Positions 23,268 through 32,308 of a stretch of 64,000 nt of DNA are shown here, in pieces (position 1 is the first letter of the stretch; each line of letters opens with the position of its first letter). The notes under the pieces were generated by a model. The model had not been told where the DNA came from, did not search any database, and worked only from the letters and a program-made list of their open reading frames with translations. The DNA is taken from NCBI RefSeq assembly GCF_000498475.1, contig NZ_AVBI01000018.1, positions 1 to 64,000 of the forward strand, in the 5' to 3' direction. The DNA comes from Flavobacterium cauense R2A-7 (lineage in GTDB: Bacteria; Bacteroidota; Bacteroidia; Flavobacteriales; Flavobacteriaceae). Made by a program: the position numbers and the translations under genes.

Positions 23268-24134
23268 ATGGATACCAAAGAATTACTTAAAAAAGTACGG
23301 AAAATCGAAATCAAAACCCGAAGATTGAGCGATCATATCTTTTCGGGCGAATACCACACGTCGTTTAAAGGTCGTGGGATGACGTTTTCGGAAGTGCGCC
23401 AATACCAATTTGGCGATGATGTTCGTGCGATCGACTGGAACGTAACGGCGCGCTACAACGAACCGTACGTAAAAGTGTTCGAAGAAGAACGCGAACTGAC
23501 GATGATGCTGATGGTAGACATTTCCGGATCGGAAAGCTTCGGAACCAAAAACCAGCTGAAAAGTGAAATCGTTACTGAAATTGCGGCTACCATGGCGTTT
23601 TCGGCTACCCAGAACAATGATAAAATCGGACTGATTTTGTTCTCCGACCAAATCGAATTGTTCATTCCGCCCAAAAAAGGAAAATCACACGTGCTGCGCA
23701 TTATCCGGGAATTAATTGAATTTGAGCCGAAAAGCAAGAAAACCGATTTGTCTCAGGCTCTGAAATTCCTTTCCGGAGTACAGAAAAAGAAAGCCATCGT
23801 ATTCGTGATTTCCGATTTCATGTCGGCCGATTACGAACATACCTTAAAAATTGCGGGAAAAAAACACGATGTTACCGGGGTTCGCGTATATGATGTGCGC
23901 GAAGAAACCCTGCCCAATATCGGAATGGTAACTGTGGAAGATGCCGAAACCGGAGAAATTATGGTGGTAAACACCAATTCGAAAGCGGTGCGCACGGAAT
24001 ACGAGAAAAATTATCAGGACAACGTGAAATATTTTAAGGAAACTTTTTCCCGTTGCGGTTCCGGAACGGTAAGTACGCGTGTTGACGAAAGTTATGTGAA
24101 AAAATTATTGGGCTATTTCAAAGCTAGAACATAA
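23268..24134 (+). CDS. DUF58 protein with VWA-like domain
   Basis: 288 residues. The N-terminal third has the DUF58 signature (GRGMTFSEVRQYQFGDD followed by RAIDWNVTAR). After it comes a VWA-type domain with a metal-site motif DISGSES, so it may bind a divalent cation and a partner. No signal or membrane segment, so it is cytoplasmic or peripheral. DUF58 proteins act with MoxR; here it is the second gene of the Bat operon and starts immediately after the inverted repeat array. Confidence 0.9.
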   Translation: MDTKELLKKVRKIEIKTRRLSDHIFSGEYHTSFKGRGMTFSEVRQYQFGDDVRAIDWNVTARYNEPYVKVFEEERELTMMLMVDISGSESFGTKNQLKSEIVTEIAATMAFSATQNNDKIGLILFSDQIELFIPPKKGKSHVLRIIRELIEFEPKSKKTDLSQALKFLSGVQKKKAIVFVISDFMSADYEHTLKIAGKKHDVTGVRVYDVREETLPNIGMVTVEDAETGEIMVVNTNSKAVRTEYEKNYQDNVKYFKETFSRCGSGTVSTRVDESYVKKLLGYFKART

Positions 24135-24136
24135 AA

Positions 24137-25741
24137 ATGAGTAAACAACTTTACATATTTCTTTTTGTACTGATGACCTCGCTGGGTTTTGCACAACAAC
24201 CGGTGCAAACCAGTGTCGATTCGACCAAAATTAAGATTGGCTCCCAATTCAACCTAACCTTGAAGGTAAAAGGAACCAAACAAACCCGTGTGGCTTTTCC
24301 GGAAACGAAAAATATCGGGCAATTGGAGGTTTTGGAATCCTATCCGGTCGATACCATTAAAAAAGAATCCACCTACGAGTTCATCAAAAAATACGGATTA
24401 ACCCAATTCGATTCCGGGAGTTATGTGATTCCGAGAATTCCGGTGTTAATCGGAAACCGTCAGTTTTTATCGGATTCTGCGGTAGTTGAGGTGAATAATG
24501 TGGTGGTGGATACGCTCAAACAAAAGATGTACGACATCAAACCGATTGTGGAAGTTAAAGATCCGTCGTCCAATTTCTGGTGGTATTTGTTGGGAATTGT
24601 AGTTTTGGGCGGATTAGGATTTTTAGGGTATTGGTTGTATAAAAAATATAAGAACCGTCCGAAAGAAGAAGAGGTAATCTACGCTTCGCCGATTGAAAAA
24701 GCGACCAGTTTGTTACAGAATTTAGAGAAAAAATCCCTTTTGGAACAAGGCGATGTAAAATCGTATTATTCTGAAATGACCGATATTACGCGTACTTACA
24801 TCGAAGAAACGGTGCAGATTCCGGCGATGGAAAGTACTACCGACGAACTTTTGGAAGCAATGAAAAAAGCGTCGATGAAAAAGAAAATGGGTATCCGTCA
24901 GGAAACGATGGAAACCTTTGAAAAAATTCTGAAAAACGCTGATTTGGTGAAATTCGCCAAGTCCAAACCGATGGATTTTGAAATTACCGAAGACCGTAAA
25001 AACATCGAAAAAATCATACTCACCATCGATAAGGCGCTTCCGAAAGAAATTGAACAAGACGAAACCGATTCGGATTACGCCCGACAACAGGAAGAACTCA
25101 AACGCAGAAAAATCAAAAAGCGAAATACCACAATAGGTTTCGTGGCCGGATTCACTATTTTCTTTATCCTCGGGTCGGTATTCTTTAACGGAATCAACCT
25201 TTTTGGAAGTTCAACCAAAAAATTATACGAAAAAGACTGGATTACGAGCGAATACGGGAATCCCGGAATTATCATTTCGACACCCGAAGTGTTAAAACGA
25301 AAAGAGGCGACCAAAGAAGTACCGAAAGCCGTAATGGCGATGGTGAAAGAAATGCAGATATTCGAATTTGGCGGGTACTTCGACGATTATTATATTGCCG
25401 TAAGCACGTTGAAATACAAAAAAGAAACTCAAATCGATTTGGATAAAGCACTCGAAGGCGGTTTGCAGGCGATGGAATTGAAAGGCGCACAGGATATCAT
25501 CGTAAAAACCGAAGATTTCAACACCGGAGAAGGTTTGTCGGGAAGAAAGGCCTACGGAACGATGAACATGTTGGACGGCATCACCAAAAAATCCACGAAA
25601 CTGTATTACGAATTCGTAATGTTCAGTCAGGATGGCGGTTTGCAACAGGTATTAACCATGTACAAGGAAGGGGATGAATTCGGACAGAAAATCACGGCCC
25701 GAATTTTAGAATCAGTCGAACTTAGAAAAGCAGCGCCATGA
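24137..25741 (+). CDS. BatD-like/DUF4381-type membrane protein of the Bat operon
   Basis: 534 residues. A signal peptide ends near GFAQQ; residues of about 25-130 form a beta-sandwich domain like the N-terminus of BatD. A membrane helix at about 148-168 (WWYLLGIVVLGGLGFLGYW) is followed by a helical cytoplasmic region, and a second membrane helix lies near 332-352, with a C-terminal domain after it. It starts 2 bases after DUF58 and overlaps batA by 4. It replaces the shorter DUF4381 protein often found at this position. Function inferred from the operon only. Confidence 0.75.
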   Translation: MSKQLYIFLFVLMTSLGFAQQPVQTSVDSTKIKIGSQFNLTLKVKGTKQTRVAFPETKNIGQLEVLESYPVDTIKKESTYEFIKKYGLTQFDSGSYVIPRIPVLIGNRQFLSDSAVVEVNNVVVDTLKQKMYDIKPIVEVKDPSSNFWWYLLGIVVLGGLGFLGYWLYKKYKNRPKEEEVIYASPIEKATSLLQNLEKKSLLEQGDVKSYYSEMTDITRTYIEETVQIPAMESTTDELLEAMKKASMKKKMGIRQETMETFEKILKNADLVKFAKSKPMDFEITEDRKNIEKIILTIDKALPKEIEQDETDSDYARQQEELKRRKIKKRNTTIGFVAGFTIFFILGSVFFNGINLFGSSTKKLYEKDWITSEYGNPGIIISTPEVLKRKEATKEVPKAVMAMVKEMQIFEFGGYFDDYYIAVSTLKYKKETQIDLDKALEGGLQAMELKGAQDIIVKTEDFNTGEGLSGRKAYGTMNMLDGITKKSTKLYYEFVMFSQDGGLQQVLTMYKEGDEFGQKITARILESVELRKAAP

Positions 25742-26742
25742 TGAAGAACATCACATTTGCCAATCCGGAATTCTTTTGGCTGTTTTTGGTTTTACCGATA
25801 GCCATAGGATGGTATTTCTGGAAAAGAAAAACGCAATCGGCCACTTTGAAGGTAAGTTCTGTGAAAGGATTCAAAGCGGCACATTCGGTGCTGCCGAAAC
25901 TAAAACCAATACTGTTTGTCTTGCGTATGTTGGCATTGGCGGCGTTAATTGTTGCTTTGGCACGACCACAGTCGACCGACGTAACTAATAAATCGAGAAC
26001 CACACGTGGCATCGATATCGTAATGGCGATTGACGTTTCCGGAAGTATGCTCGCCAAAGATTTGAAACCGAATCGTATGGAAGCCCTGAAAAGGGTAGCG
26101 TCCGAATTCGTGGAGCAACGACCGAACGACCGAATCGGCTTGGTGGTGTATGCCGCAGAAGCCTATACCAAAACACCGGTTACCAGCGATAAAGCAGTTG
26201 TTTTGCAGGCACTTGACGGTGTGAAATACGACAATGTATTGCAGGACGGAACCGGAATTGGAGTGGGACTGGCTACAGCGGTGAACCGACTAAAAGACAG
26301 CAAAGCAAAAAGTAAAGTCATTATCCTATTGACCGACGGGGTGAACAATTCCGGGTTTATCGATCCGCGAATGGCTTCGGAAATCGCGAAAGAATTTGGT
26401 ATAAAAGTGTACACCATCGGAATCGGAACCAACGGTATGGCGGAATTTCCGTATGCCATTGCACCAAACGGACAGTTTTTGTTCAAGATGATGAAGGTGG
26501 AAATTGATGAAAAACTGATGAAAGAAATCGCTTTGATGACCGACGGAAAGTATTTCAGAGCCACCAGTAACAAAAGTTTAGAGTCTATTTACAGCGAAAT
26601 CAATAAGCTCGAAACCACCGAAGTACAGGAGCAACGTTTTTACAATTACGATGAAAAATACCGTGCACTGGCCTTATTGGCTTTTGGTTTTTTAATGTTG
26701 GAATTATTGTTAAGAAAGACCCTGTTTAGAGGTTTTATATAA
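25738..26742 (+). CDS. batA: BatA, VWA-domain aerotolerance protein
   Basis: 334 residues. Two N-terminal membrane helices (about 14-27 and 59-76) are followed by a VWA domain with intact metal site DVSGSM (99-104) and the later Thr/Asp of LLTDGVN. A C-terminal helix (ALLAFGFLMLELLL) returns to the membrane. It overlaps the preceding gene by 4 bases (ATGA). Bat proteins were linked to oxygen tolerance in Bacteroides fragilis; the mechanism is still debated. Start at 25738 or 25741. Confidence 0.92.
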   Translation: MMKNITFANPEFFWLFLVLPIAIGWYFWKRKTQSATLKVSSVKGFKAAHSVLPKLKPILFVLRMLALAALIVALARPQSTDVTNKSRTTRGIDIVMAIDVSGSMLAKDLKPNRMEALKRVASEFVEQRPNDRIGLVVYAAEAYTKTPVTSDKAVVLQALDGVKYDNVLQDGTGIGVGLATAVNRLKDSKAKSKVIILLTDGVNNSGFIDPRMASEIAKEFGIKVYTIGIGTNGMAEFPYAIAPNGQFLFKMMKVEIDEKLMKEIALMTDGKYFRATSNKSLESIYSEINKLETTEVQEQRFYNYDEKYRALALLAFGFLMLELLLRKTLFRGFI

Positions 26743-26748
26743 GTTATC

Positions 26749-27789
26749 ATGGAGAATTTCGAATTTGACGAACCGAAATATTTTTATTTATTAGCAATCC
26801 TTCCGGTGTTGCTGGTGCTTTTTTTGGTCAATTTGTATTGGCAACGCAAAAAGCAGCGGGAATTTGGCGATTTGGAGTTGCTGAAAAAACTAAGCCCTGA
26901 AAAATCGACGTTCAAACCGGTTTTGAAATTGGTAGTGGTTTTATTAGGACTTGCTGCATTGGTTCTGGCGTTGGTGAATCCGAAAATCGGAACCAAAATG
27001 GAAACCGTGAAGCGTCAGGGCGTAGACATTGTTTTTGCCGTGGATATTTCCAAAAGTATGCTGGCCGAAGACATCGCACCCAACCGCTTGGAGAAAAGCA
27101 AACAGGTTGTTTCGCAAATCATCAATCAATTGGGTTCTGACCGAATCGGAATTGTGGGTTATGCAGGCAGCGCCTATCCGGTTTTGCCGATAACGACCGA
27201 TTACAGCGTGGCCAAAATGTACCTGCAAAGCATGAATACCGATATGGTTTCCTCTCAAGGGACCGCTTTGGGTGAAGCGCTGAAATTAGCAAGTTCCTAT
27301 TTTGATGACCCGCAAACCAGCAAGTTAATCATCATGCTTTCCGATGGGGAAGATCACGGAGAAGGATTTGAGGAAGCGTTGGAAGAAATCAAGGATAAAA
27401 AAATAAGAGTGGTAACCATCGGTATTGGAACTGAAAAAGGAGGCCCGATTCCGTTGCGCTATAACGGTGTTATCGAAAGTTTCAAGAAAGATCAGAACGG
27501 CGAAACCGTAATCACAAAATTGTATCCGGAAACCCTGAAAACCATTGCTAAAAATGCAAATGGAGGTTATGTTTTCGGAGGAAGTACGAAAGAAGTACTC
27601 GATTTTGTGAAGAAAGCGTTGGACAATATGGAAAAAACCGATTTCGAAAGCCAACAGATTGCCGATTTCGAGTCGCAGTTTCAGTGGTTTTTAGGCATTG
27701 CCTTTTTCCTATTACTGATAGACGTTTTCTTTTTGGAACGAAAAACCGCCTGGGTGAAGAAGTTGAATTTATTTAATGAAAAAGAATAA
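26749..27789 (+). CDS. batB: BatB, VWA-domain aerotolerance protein
   Basis: 346 residues with the same layout as BatA: two N-terminal membrane helices, a VWA domain with metal-site motif DISKSM (99-104) and MLSDGEDH, and a membrane helix near 307-325. The Ser-Lys-Ser form of the motif keeps the two Ser ligands. It overlaps batC by one base (TAATG), so the two are probably translationally coupled. Confidence 0.92.
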   Translation: MENFEFDEPKYFYLLAILPVLLVLFLVNLYWQRKKQREFGDLELLKKLSPEKSTFKPVLKLVVVLLGLAALVLALVNPKIGTKMETVKRQGVDIVFAVDISKSMLAEDIAPNRLEKSKQVVSQIINQLGSDRIGIVGYAGSAYPVLPITTDYSVAKMYLQSMNTDMVSSQGTALGEALKLASSYFDDPQTSKLIIMLSDGEDHGEGFEEALEEIKDKKIRVVTIGIGTEKGGPIPLRYNGVIESFKKDQNGETVITKLYPETLKTIAKNANGGYVFGGSTKEVLDFVKKALDNMEKTDFESQQIADFESQFQWFLGIAFFLLLIDVFFLERKTAWVKKLNLFNEKE

Positions 27790-28538
27790 TGAAGCAGTTA
27801 CTTAAATATGGCTTGTTGCTTTTTTCGGTGGTGCTTTTTGCGCAGAAGAAAGATAAAAACCTGCCGCAGGGAAATGAGAAATTTGCTGAAAAACAGTACG
27901 CCGAAGCCGAAGCCGATTACCGAATTTCTCAATTTGGAAATCCGCGCCGCGCTACCGCTTCCTATAATTTAGGAAATGCGATTTACCGTCAGAACCAACC
28001 CAGTGAAGCCAAACATTCCTATCTGGAAGCGATTGAGAATGCCAAAGGCAAACGTCAGAAACACAAAGCCTTTCATAATTTGGGTAACGTACTGATGACG
28101 GAAAAAAATTATGAGGGTGCTGTGGAGGCGTATAAAAACGCCCTGCGCAACAATCCCAACGATGAGGAAACCCGTTATAATTATGCGTTGGCAAAACAAA
28201 AACTAAAAGAAAATCCGCCTAAAAAAGACGATAAAGACAAGGATAAGGACAAAAATAAAGATCAGGACAAACAGCAACAGCCGAAAGACAATAAGGACGA
28301 TAAAAAAGACCAAAAAGATCAAAATCAGGATAAGAAAGACGATCCTAAAAATCCAGATAAAAAAGAAGGAAAAGGCGATGAGGACAAACAACCTCAAAAA
28401 CCTCAACCCAGCGGTACTTCCAAACAACGCATGGAAAATTTGCTGGATGCTTTAAACAATGAAGAAAAGAAAATTCAGGATAAAGTAAAAGGGAAGGAAG
28501 TAAAAGGAAGACCCACCCGAAATGATAAAGACTGGTAA
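27789..28538 (+). CDS. batC: BatC, periplasmic TPR protein
   Basis: 249 residues. The signal peptide ends near LFAQK. Two to three TPR units cover about 25-135 (PRRATASYNLGNAIYRQ, KAFHNLGNVLMTEKNYEGAV). A long tail (about 138-215) is nearly all Lys, Asp, Gln and Pro and must be disordered. The end (RMENLLDALNNEEKKIQ) is a short helix found in BatC proteins. TPRs suggest docking to BatA/BatB. Confidence 0.9.
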   Translation: MKQLLKYGLLLFSVVLFAQKKDKNLPQGNEKFAEKQYAEAEADYRISQFGNPRRATASYNLGNAIYRQNQPSEAKHSYLEAIENAKGKRQKHKAFHNLGNVLMTEKNYEGAVEAYKNALRNNPNDEETRYNYALAKQKLKENPPKKDDKDKDKDKNKDQDKQQQPKDNKDDKKDQKDQNQDKKDDPKNPDKKEGKGDEDKQPQKPQPSGTSKQRMENLLDALNNEEKKIQDKVKGKEVKGRPTRNDKDW

Positions 28539-28560
28539 GCTGTTAATGATGAATGTACGA

Positions 28561-30369
28561 ATGAAAAACTATATTTTTCTCTTATTACTAACCGTTCAAG
28601 GGGTGTTTGCTCAGGTGGAATTTAAAGCCACGGTGAGTAAGAACAACATTGGAATTAACGAACGTTTGCGCATTGATTTTACGATGAACGACGACGGCGA
28701 TAATTTTGAAGCCCCATCTTTCGAAGGATTTAAAGTTTTCGGAGGCCCGAATCAGTCGGTCAATTATTCTTGGGTGAACGGCAGAAAATCCTTCAGTAAA
28801 TCGTATTCGTTTTTTTTAGCACCCACCAAAAAAGGAACCTTTGTCATCAAACCCGCTTCAATTGAAATAGCCGGAAAAATTTACAAAACCAATCCGGTTA
28901 AAATTACCGTTGGAAATGCTGTGGCACAACCGGAACCTGAAGAAGAGGAAGATCCGTTTGCCATTATTTTCGGAAACCAACGCCAACGCCAGCAACAGCA
29001 GCAAATTCCGCCGCCGTTAAAAGGTGGAGACGGGGTACATCTTGTAGCAGAAATTTCCAATTCCAATCCGTATTTAAACGAACCCATTACCGCGGTTTAC
29101 AAACTGTATGTGAGTCCTTATGTGAGTGTGAGTGATTTCCGCGAAACGGCGAGTCCGAAATACAACAATTTCTGGAGTCAAAGTATCGATGTGAAAAACT
29201 TAGCGGTACAAATGGGCAAATACAACGGAGAAGATTATCGTTATGTAGTGCTTAGAAAAACCGTTTTGTATCCACAGAAATCGGGCAAATTACAAATAGA
29301 ACCCCTAACATTAGACATTACCATGCAGGCGCCTACAGGACGTCGTGATGTTTTCGGAAGAATGGAAATCAGTAATGGGACCAAAAGGGTTTCTGCCGGG
29401 GCGAAAACAATCTTCGTAAAGGCGCTGCCTGAATCTGGGAAACCCGAAAGTTTTACCGGAGCAGTGGGTAATTTCGATTTTAGGGTAAAACCTTCCAAAA
29501 CCACTTTAAAGTCGGGTGAATCCATGCAAATTGAGGTAAGCGCGGCAGGAAAAGGCAACATGAAACTGTTTACGCTACCCAAACCAATTGTTCCGAGCGC
29601 TTTGGAAATGTACGATCCGGAGCATAAAGAAAATGTTACCACGCCTTTAACCGGAACACAGGGAACAATATCGGATACGTATACCATTGTGCCGCAGTAT
29701 AAAGGAAATTATACGATTAAGCCAATTGCGTTTTCGTATTTCGATCTGAACACCAAAACCTATAAAACCATAACTTCCGAAGAAATTCACATCAATGTGT
29801 TGGACGGACCGATGCCAACCGCGGGTGATGATACGGCTTCGGCAGCAAAACAAACTGTAACCAAGAGCGATCAGTTTGCGTTTATCAAATCCAAAACCGA
29901 ATTGACTCCGGTGAAAACCGATGATTTTTTGGGGTCGACCTTGTTTTATTCCTTGTTGTTCGCACCGTTTTTAATCATCCCGATTATCGTTCTGGCGAAG
30001 AAGAAAAAAGAAGCAATCGACAGTGATGTGGTCGGAAATAAAATCCGTCAGTCGAATAAACTGGCGAAAAAATTCCTTTCGGAAGCCAGCAAACAATTGG
30101 GCAATAAAGAACCGTTTTACGATGCGATGGAACGTGCGTTGCACAACTTCCTGAAAGCCAAACTGCATATTGAAACTTCGGAAATGAGTAAAGAGAATAT
30201 TCAGGAATTACTGGTGTCGAAAAAGGCACAAACCGAAACCGTTTCCGATTTTATGAAACTGATGGATAACTGTGAATTTGCCCGTTACGCACCGTCTACC
30301 AGTGTGGCTATGCAACAGGATTACGATAAAGCAGTGGGCGTGATTTCCGAATTAAGTAAGCAGATTTAA
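28561..30369 (+). CDS. batD: BatD, oxygen-tolerance membrane protein
   Basis: 602 residues from the ATG at 28561, which opens a signal peptide (FLLLLTVQGVFAQ); an upstream in-frame start overlaps batC and only adds polar residues. The body is a series of beta sandwiches (FKATVSKNNIGINERLRIDF, then FFLAPTKKGTFVIKPASIEI), with a Gln-rich linker near 140-155, one membrane helix near 465-487 (LLFAPFLIIPIIVLAK) and a helical cytoplasmic tail. This is the classic BatD (DUF11-like/BatD) layout. Confidence 0.9.
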   Translation: MKNYIFLLLLTVQGVFAQVEFKATVSKNNIGINERLRIDFTMNDDGDNFEAPSFEGFKVFGGPNQSVNYSWVNGRKSFSKSYSFFLAPTKKGTFVIKPASIEIAGKIYKTNPVKITVGNAVAQPEPEEEEDPFAIIFGNQRQRQQQQQIPPPLKGGDGVHLVAEISNSNPYLNEPITAVYKLYVSPYVSVSDFRETASPKYNNFWSQSIDVKNLAVQMGKYNGEDYRYVVLRKTVLYPQKSGKLQIEPLTLDITMQAPTGRRDVFGRMEISNGTKRVSAGAKTIFVKALPESGKPESFTGAVGNFDFRVKPSKTTLKSGESMQIEVSAAGKGNMKLFTLPKPIVPSALEMYDPEHKENVTTPLTGTQGTISDTYTIVPQYKGNYTIKPIAFSYFDLNTKTYKTITSEEIHINVLDGPMPTAGDDTASAAKQTVTKSDQFAFIKSKTELTPVKTDDFLGSTLFYSLLFAPFLIIPIIVLAKKKKEAIDSDVVGNKIRQSNKLAKKFLSEASKQLGNKEPFYDAMERALHNFLKAKLHIETSEMSKENIQELLVSKKAQTETVSDFMKLMDNCEFARYAPSTSVAMQQDYDKAVGVISELSKQI

Positions 30370-30379
30370 TTTTTAAGCG

Positions 30380-31123
30380 ATGAAAAAGATATTCTATATC
30401 CTTGTATTGATTTCTCAGGTCTTTTACGCGCAATCGGCTTTCGAGAAAGGAAACGAGTTGTACAAAAAAGAAAAATACGAGGAAGCAGCAGTGTTGTATG
30501 AAGGGATAGTGAAATCCGGACAACAATCGGCCGAACTGTATTTCAATTTAGGTAATACCTATTACAAACTGCATAAAGTCGCTCCGGCGGTCTACAATTA
30601 TGAAAAAGCATTGTTGCTGAGCCCTGATGATGCCGAAATCCAAACAAATCTGAAATTCGCGCAAAAAATGGCGATAGACGAAATAAAAGTCGTTCCCAAG
30701 GTTGGTTTTTCCAAAATGATTAATGATGCTTTAGACGTCTTCCATTACGATACCTGGGCAGGAATTGCCACGGGATTGTCGGGATTGTTTCTATTGTTTT
30801 TCATTGGTTATTATTTCGGAAGTACTTCATTGCTAAAGCGTACTTTTTTTGTGGGAATGATTGTGGTTCTGTTTTTTATCCTGATTAGTGTCGCTTCGGC
30901 GATTACGGAACGAAACAATTATAAAAACGAAAGACCGGCGATTGTTTTTGCGGAAGTGGTTTCGGTGAAAAGTGAACCTAAAACCAATGCTCCGGAAGCC
31001 TTTGTGTTACATGAAGGGGCCAAAGTGTTTGTCTTGGAAAACCAGGACAAATGGCGCAAAGTTCAACTAACCGACGAAACCGAAGGCTGGATTGAGAAAG
31101 ACGCAATTAAGGAGTTGAAGTAA
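30380..31123 (+). CDS. batE: BatE, TPR and SH3-like membrane protein
   Basis: 247 residues. Signal peptide, then TPRs (QQSAELYFNLGNTYYKL, APAVYNYEKALLLSP), two membrane helices at about 128-148 and 153-173, and a C-terminal bacterial SH3-like domain (AEVVSVKSEPKTNAPEAF through WRKVQL). SH3 domains of this type often bind peptidoglycan. It is the last gene of the Bat operon. A CAGT heptad array begins immediately after its stop codon. Confidence 0.9.
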   Translation: MKKIFYILVLISQVFYAQSAFEKGNELYKKEKYEEAAVLYEGIVKSGQQSAELYFNLGNTYYKLHKVAPAVYNYEKALLLSPDDAEIQTNLKFAQKMAIDEIKVVPKVGFSKMINDALDVFHYDTWAGIATGLSGLFLLFFIGYYFGSTSLLKRTFFVGMIVVLFFILISVASAITERNNYKNERPAIVFAEVVSVKSEPKTNAPEAFVLHEGAKVFVLENQDKWRKVQLTDETEGWIEKDAIKELK

Positions 31124-31160
31124 TCAGTATTCAGTAGGTTAGTGATTAGTGTTCAGTTGA
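31124..31160 (+). repeat. 7-base tandem array (CAGTNNN) running into the 3' end of cvpA
   Basis: AGT recurs at 31126, 31133, 31141, 31148 and 31155 (steps 7, 8, 7, 7). The array fills the batE-cvpA gap and continues through the stop codon of the convergent cvpA gene (31146-31148), encoding its last residues. Confidence 0.8.
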
Positions 31161-31679
31161 TTCAGAATTTGCTACTACACTTTCTTTTAAATCTGCAAAC
31201 CAATCCGTCAGCACAGGCAATAAGAATTCCGAAGTTTTCAAAATAGGATTAAACAGTAACGAATTTTCCTGAGTTTCTTTTGAAATCAGCATGTTGTTGA
31301 GATTCACTTTCTGGAACAAACTCAGCACAACACCCAAAATCAATACGGTTTTGATTACCGCAAAAAGCCCTCCGCCTAAAGTGTTGAGCCAGCCTACAAA
31401 CGCAAAATTGGCAACGCCGGTTAGCATTTTCGCCAATAAATGAATGGCAACCACTACGACAATAAGGGTTAAAACAAAAGCAGTAACCTGAATGGTTTTC
31501 GGCGACCATGACACCACGCTTCCCACCGCAGAACGGACCAAATAGGAAAATTTAATCGCTACATAAATCCCTACGAATAACGAAATCAGCGACGCCAGCT
31601 CCACGAAAAGGCCGTTGCGCAAACCTTTAATCAGTCCGAATACCAAAAGTGCTGCCAGTACAATGTCGATAAAACCCAT
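31146..31679 (-). CDS. cvpA: CvpA-family membrane protein
   Basis: 177 residues from the ATG at 31677-31679 (MGFIDIVLAALLVFG), the typical CvpA start; a longer in-frame reading up to 31847 would cross its promoter and leader. Four membrane segments with IDIVLAALLVFGLIKGLRNG and the loop GGLFAVIKTVLILG match the family, which is linked to colicin V export, biofilm or envelope stress. The last residues (STEH) and the stop codon are written by the CAGT repeat array. A second heptad array lies in its 5' leader. Confidence 0.88.
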   Translation of the reverse strand: MGFIDIVLAALLVFGLIKGLRNGLFVELASLISLFVGIYVAIKFSYLVRSAVGSVVSWSPKTIQVTAFVLTLIVVVVAIHLLAKMLTGVANFAFVGWLNTLGGGLFAVIKTVLILGVVLSLFQKVNLNNMLISKETQENSLLFNPILKTSEFLLPVLTDWFADLKESVVANSESTEH

Positions 31680-31681
31680 AG

Positions 31682-31730
31682 TTATAGAAAATATAAAATA
31701 GAATATAGATGAAAGAGCAAAGATAGCAGA
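31682..31730 (-). repeat. 7-base periodic array (TCTATNT type) in the cvpA leader and promoter
   Basis: On the plus strand a GA (or TA) ends each unit at 31688, 31695, 31702, 31709, 31716, 31723 and 31730, exactly every 7 bases. On the minus strand the units near the gene read TCTATNT. The array covers the leader and the -7 box of cvpA. Confidence 0.65.
31718..31725 (-). promoter_or_regulatory. -7 box of cvpA
   Basis: On the minus strand TATCTTTG matches TAnnTTTG; the leader to the ATG at 31679 would be about 33 bases and consists of the heptad array. Confidence 0.5.
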
Positions 31731-31810
31731 ACAGAAAGAAATACAGGGAAAAGTAAAAAAGAGGAAGAAAAGACTTTTGTTAAGATTCCGATTCTCAGTT
31801 TGCAACTTAG

Positions 31811-31818
31811 TATCTTTG
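31811..31818 (+). promoter_or_regulatory. -7 box of the conserved gene at 31880
   Basis: TATCTTTG matches TAnnTTTG. A start near 31825 would give a leader of about 55 bases that contains the TCATAAT array. Confidence 0.5.
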
Positions 31819-31843
31819 CAAATCAATTTTATGAAGAATGGAC

Positions 31844-31871
31844 TCATAATTCATAATTTCTAATTCATAAT
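31844..31871 (+). repeat. 7-base tandem array (TCATAAT) in a 5' leader
   Basis: Four contiguous units start at 31844, 31851, 31858 and 31865. Three are exactly TCATAAT and one is TTCTAAT. It ends 8 bases before the ATG at 31880. Confidence 0.88.
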
Positions 31872-31879
31872 TTCAAAAC

Positions 31880-32236
31880 ATGTCAAGAGACGAACAATTA
31901 AAAACCCGCTGGGATGCAGTGGTCACTATACTTTCCAACCAATTCGCCGATGGTGAAACTCTGGATTTGGATGCCATTATTTATTTAATCGGACTACAGG
32001 AATTGGGGCAACTCAACCGAACATTCAAAAAAGACGAAAAGCTCAACCTGATGCACATCGCTATCTGTCGTTTGCTGGAGCCTTACGGGTACTATGAATT
32101 TGCCTTTTTCGACGAAGACCGTTGGCCGCATTATACCGTAAAAGAAGAGTTGCCGCCTTTAAAAGCCGGAGAACAATCGGTTTTAATGAAAGAAGCGATT
32201 GTGAATTATTTTCTGGAAAAAGAACTGATAAAGTAA
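31880..32236 (+). CDS. Conserved Bacteroidetes protein of unknown function
   Basis: 118 residues, acidic, with no signal or membrane segment. MSRDEQLKTRWDAVVTILSN and LDLDAIIYLIGLQELGQ suggest a small helical cytoplasmic protein. I recognise it only as a conserved neighbour of pheS-type genes in flavobacteria. It is flanked by two different heptad arrays: TCATAAT in its leader and AACTTCY after it, in the pheS promoter region. Confidence 0.7.
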   Translation: MSRDEQLKTRWDAVVTILSNQFADGETLDLDAIIYLIGLQELGQLNRTFKKDEKLNLMHIAICRLLEPYGYYEFAFFDEDRWPHYTVKEELPPLKAGEQSVLMKEAIVNYFLEKELIK

Positions 32237-32270
32237 TCATCCGATAACAGAATGTGGATTTAAGGTGTAA

Positions 32271-32305
32271 AACTTCCAACTTCTAACTTCTAACTTCCAA
32301 CTTTT
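32271..32305 (+). repeat. 7-base tandem array (AACTTCY) in the pheS promoter
   Basis: Five contiguous units start at 32271, 32278, 32285, 32292 and 32299; the first four read AACTTCC or AACTTCT and the last AACTTTT. The array ends 3 bases before the pheS -7 box, so it occupies the -33 region. Confidence 0.9.
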
Positions 32306-32308
32306 TCC

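Noticed and set aside
22172..31123. MoxR-Bat operon as a novel defence system
   Set aside because: MoxR-VWA pairs occur in some defence-like ternary systems, but this gene order is the standard conserved Bacteroidetes Bat operon.
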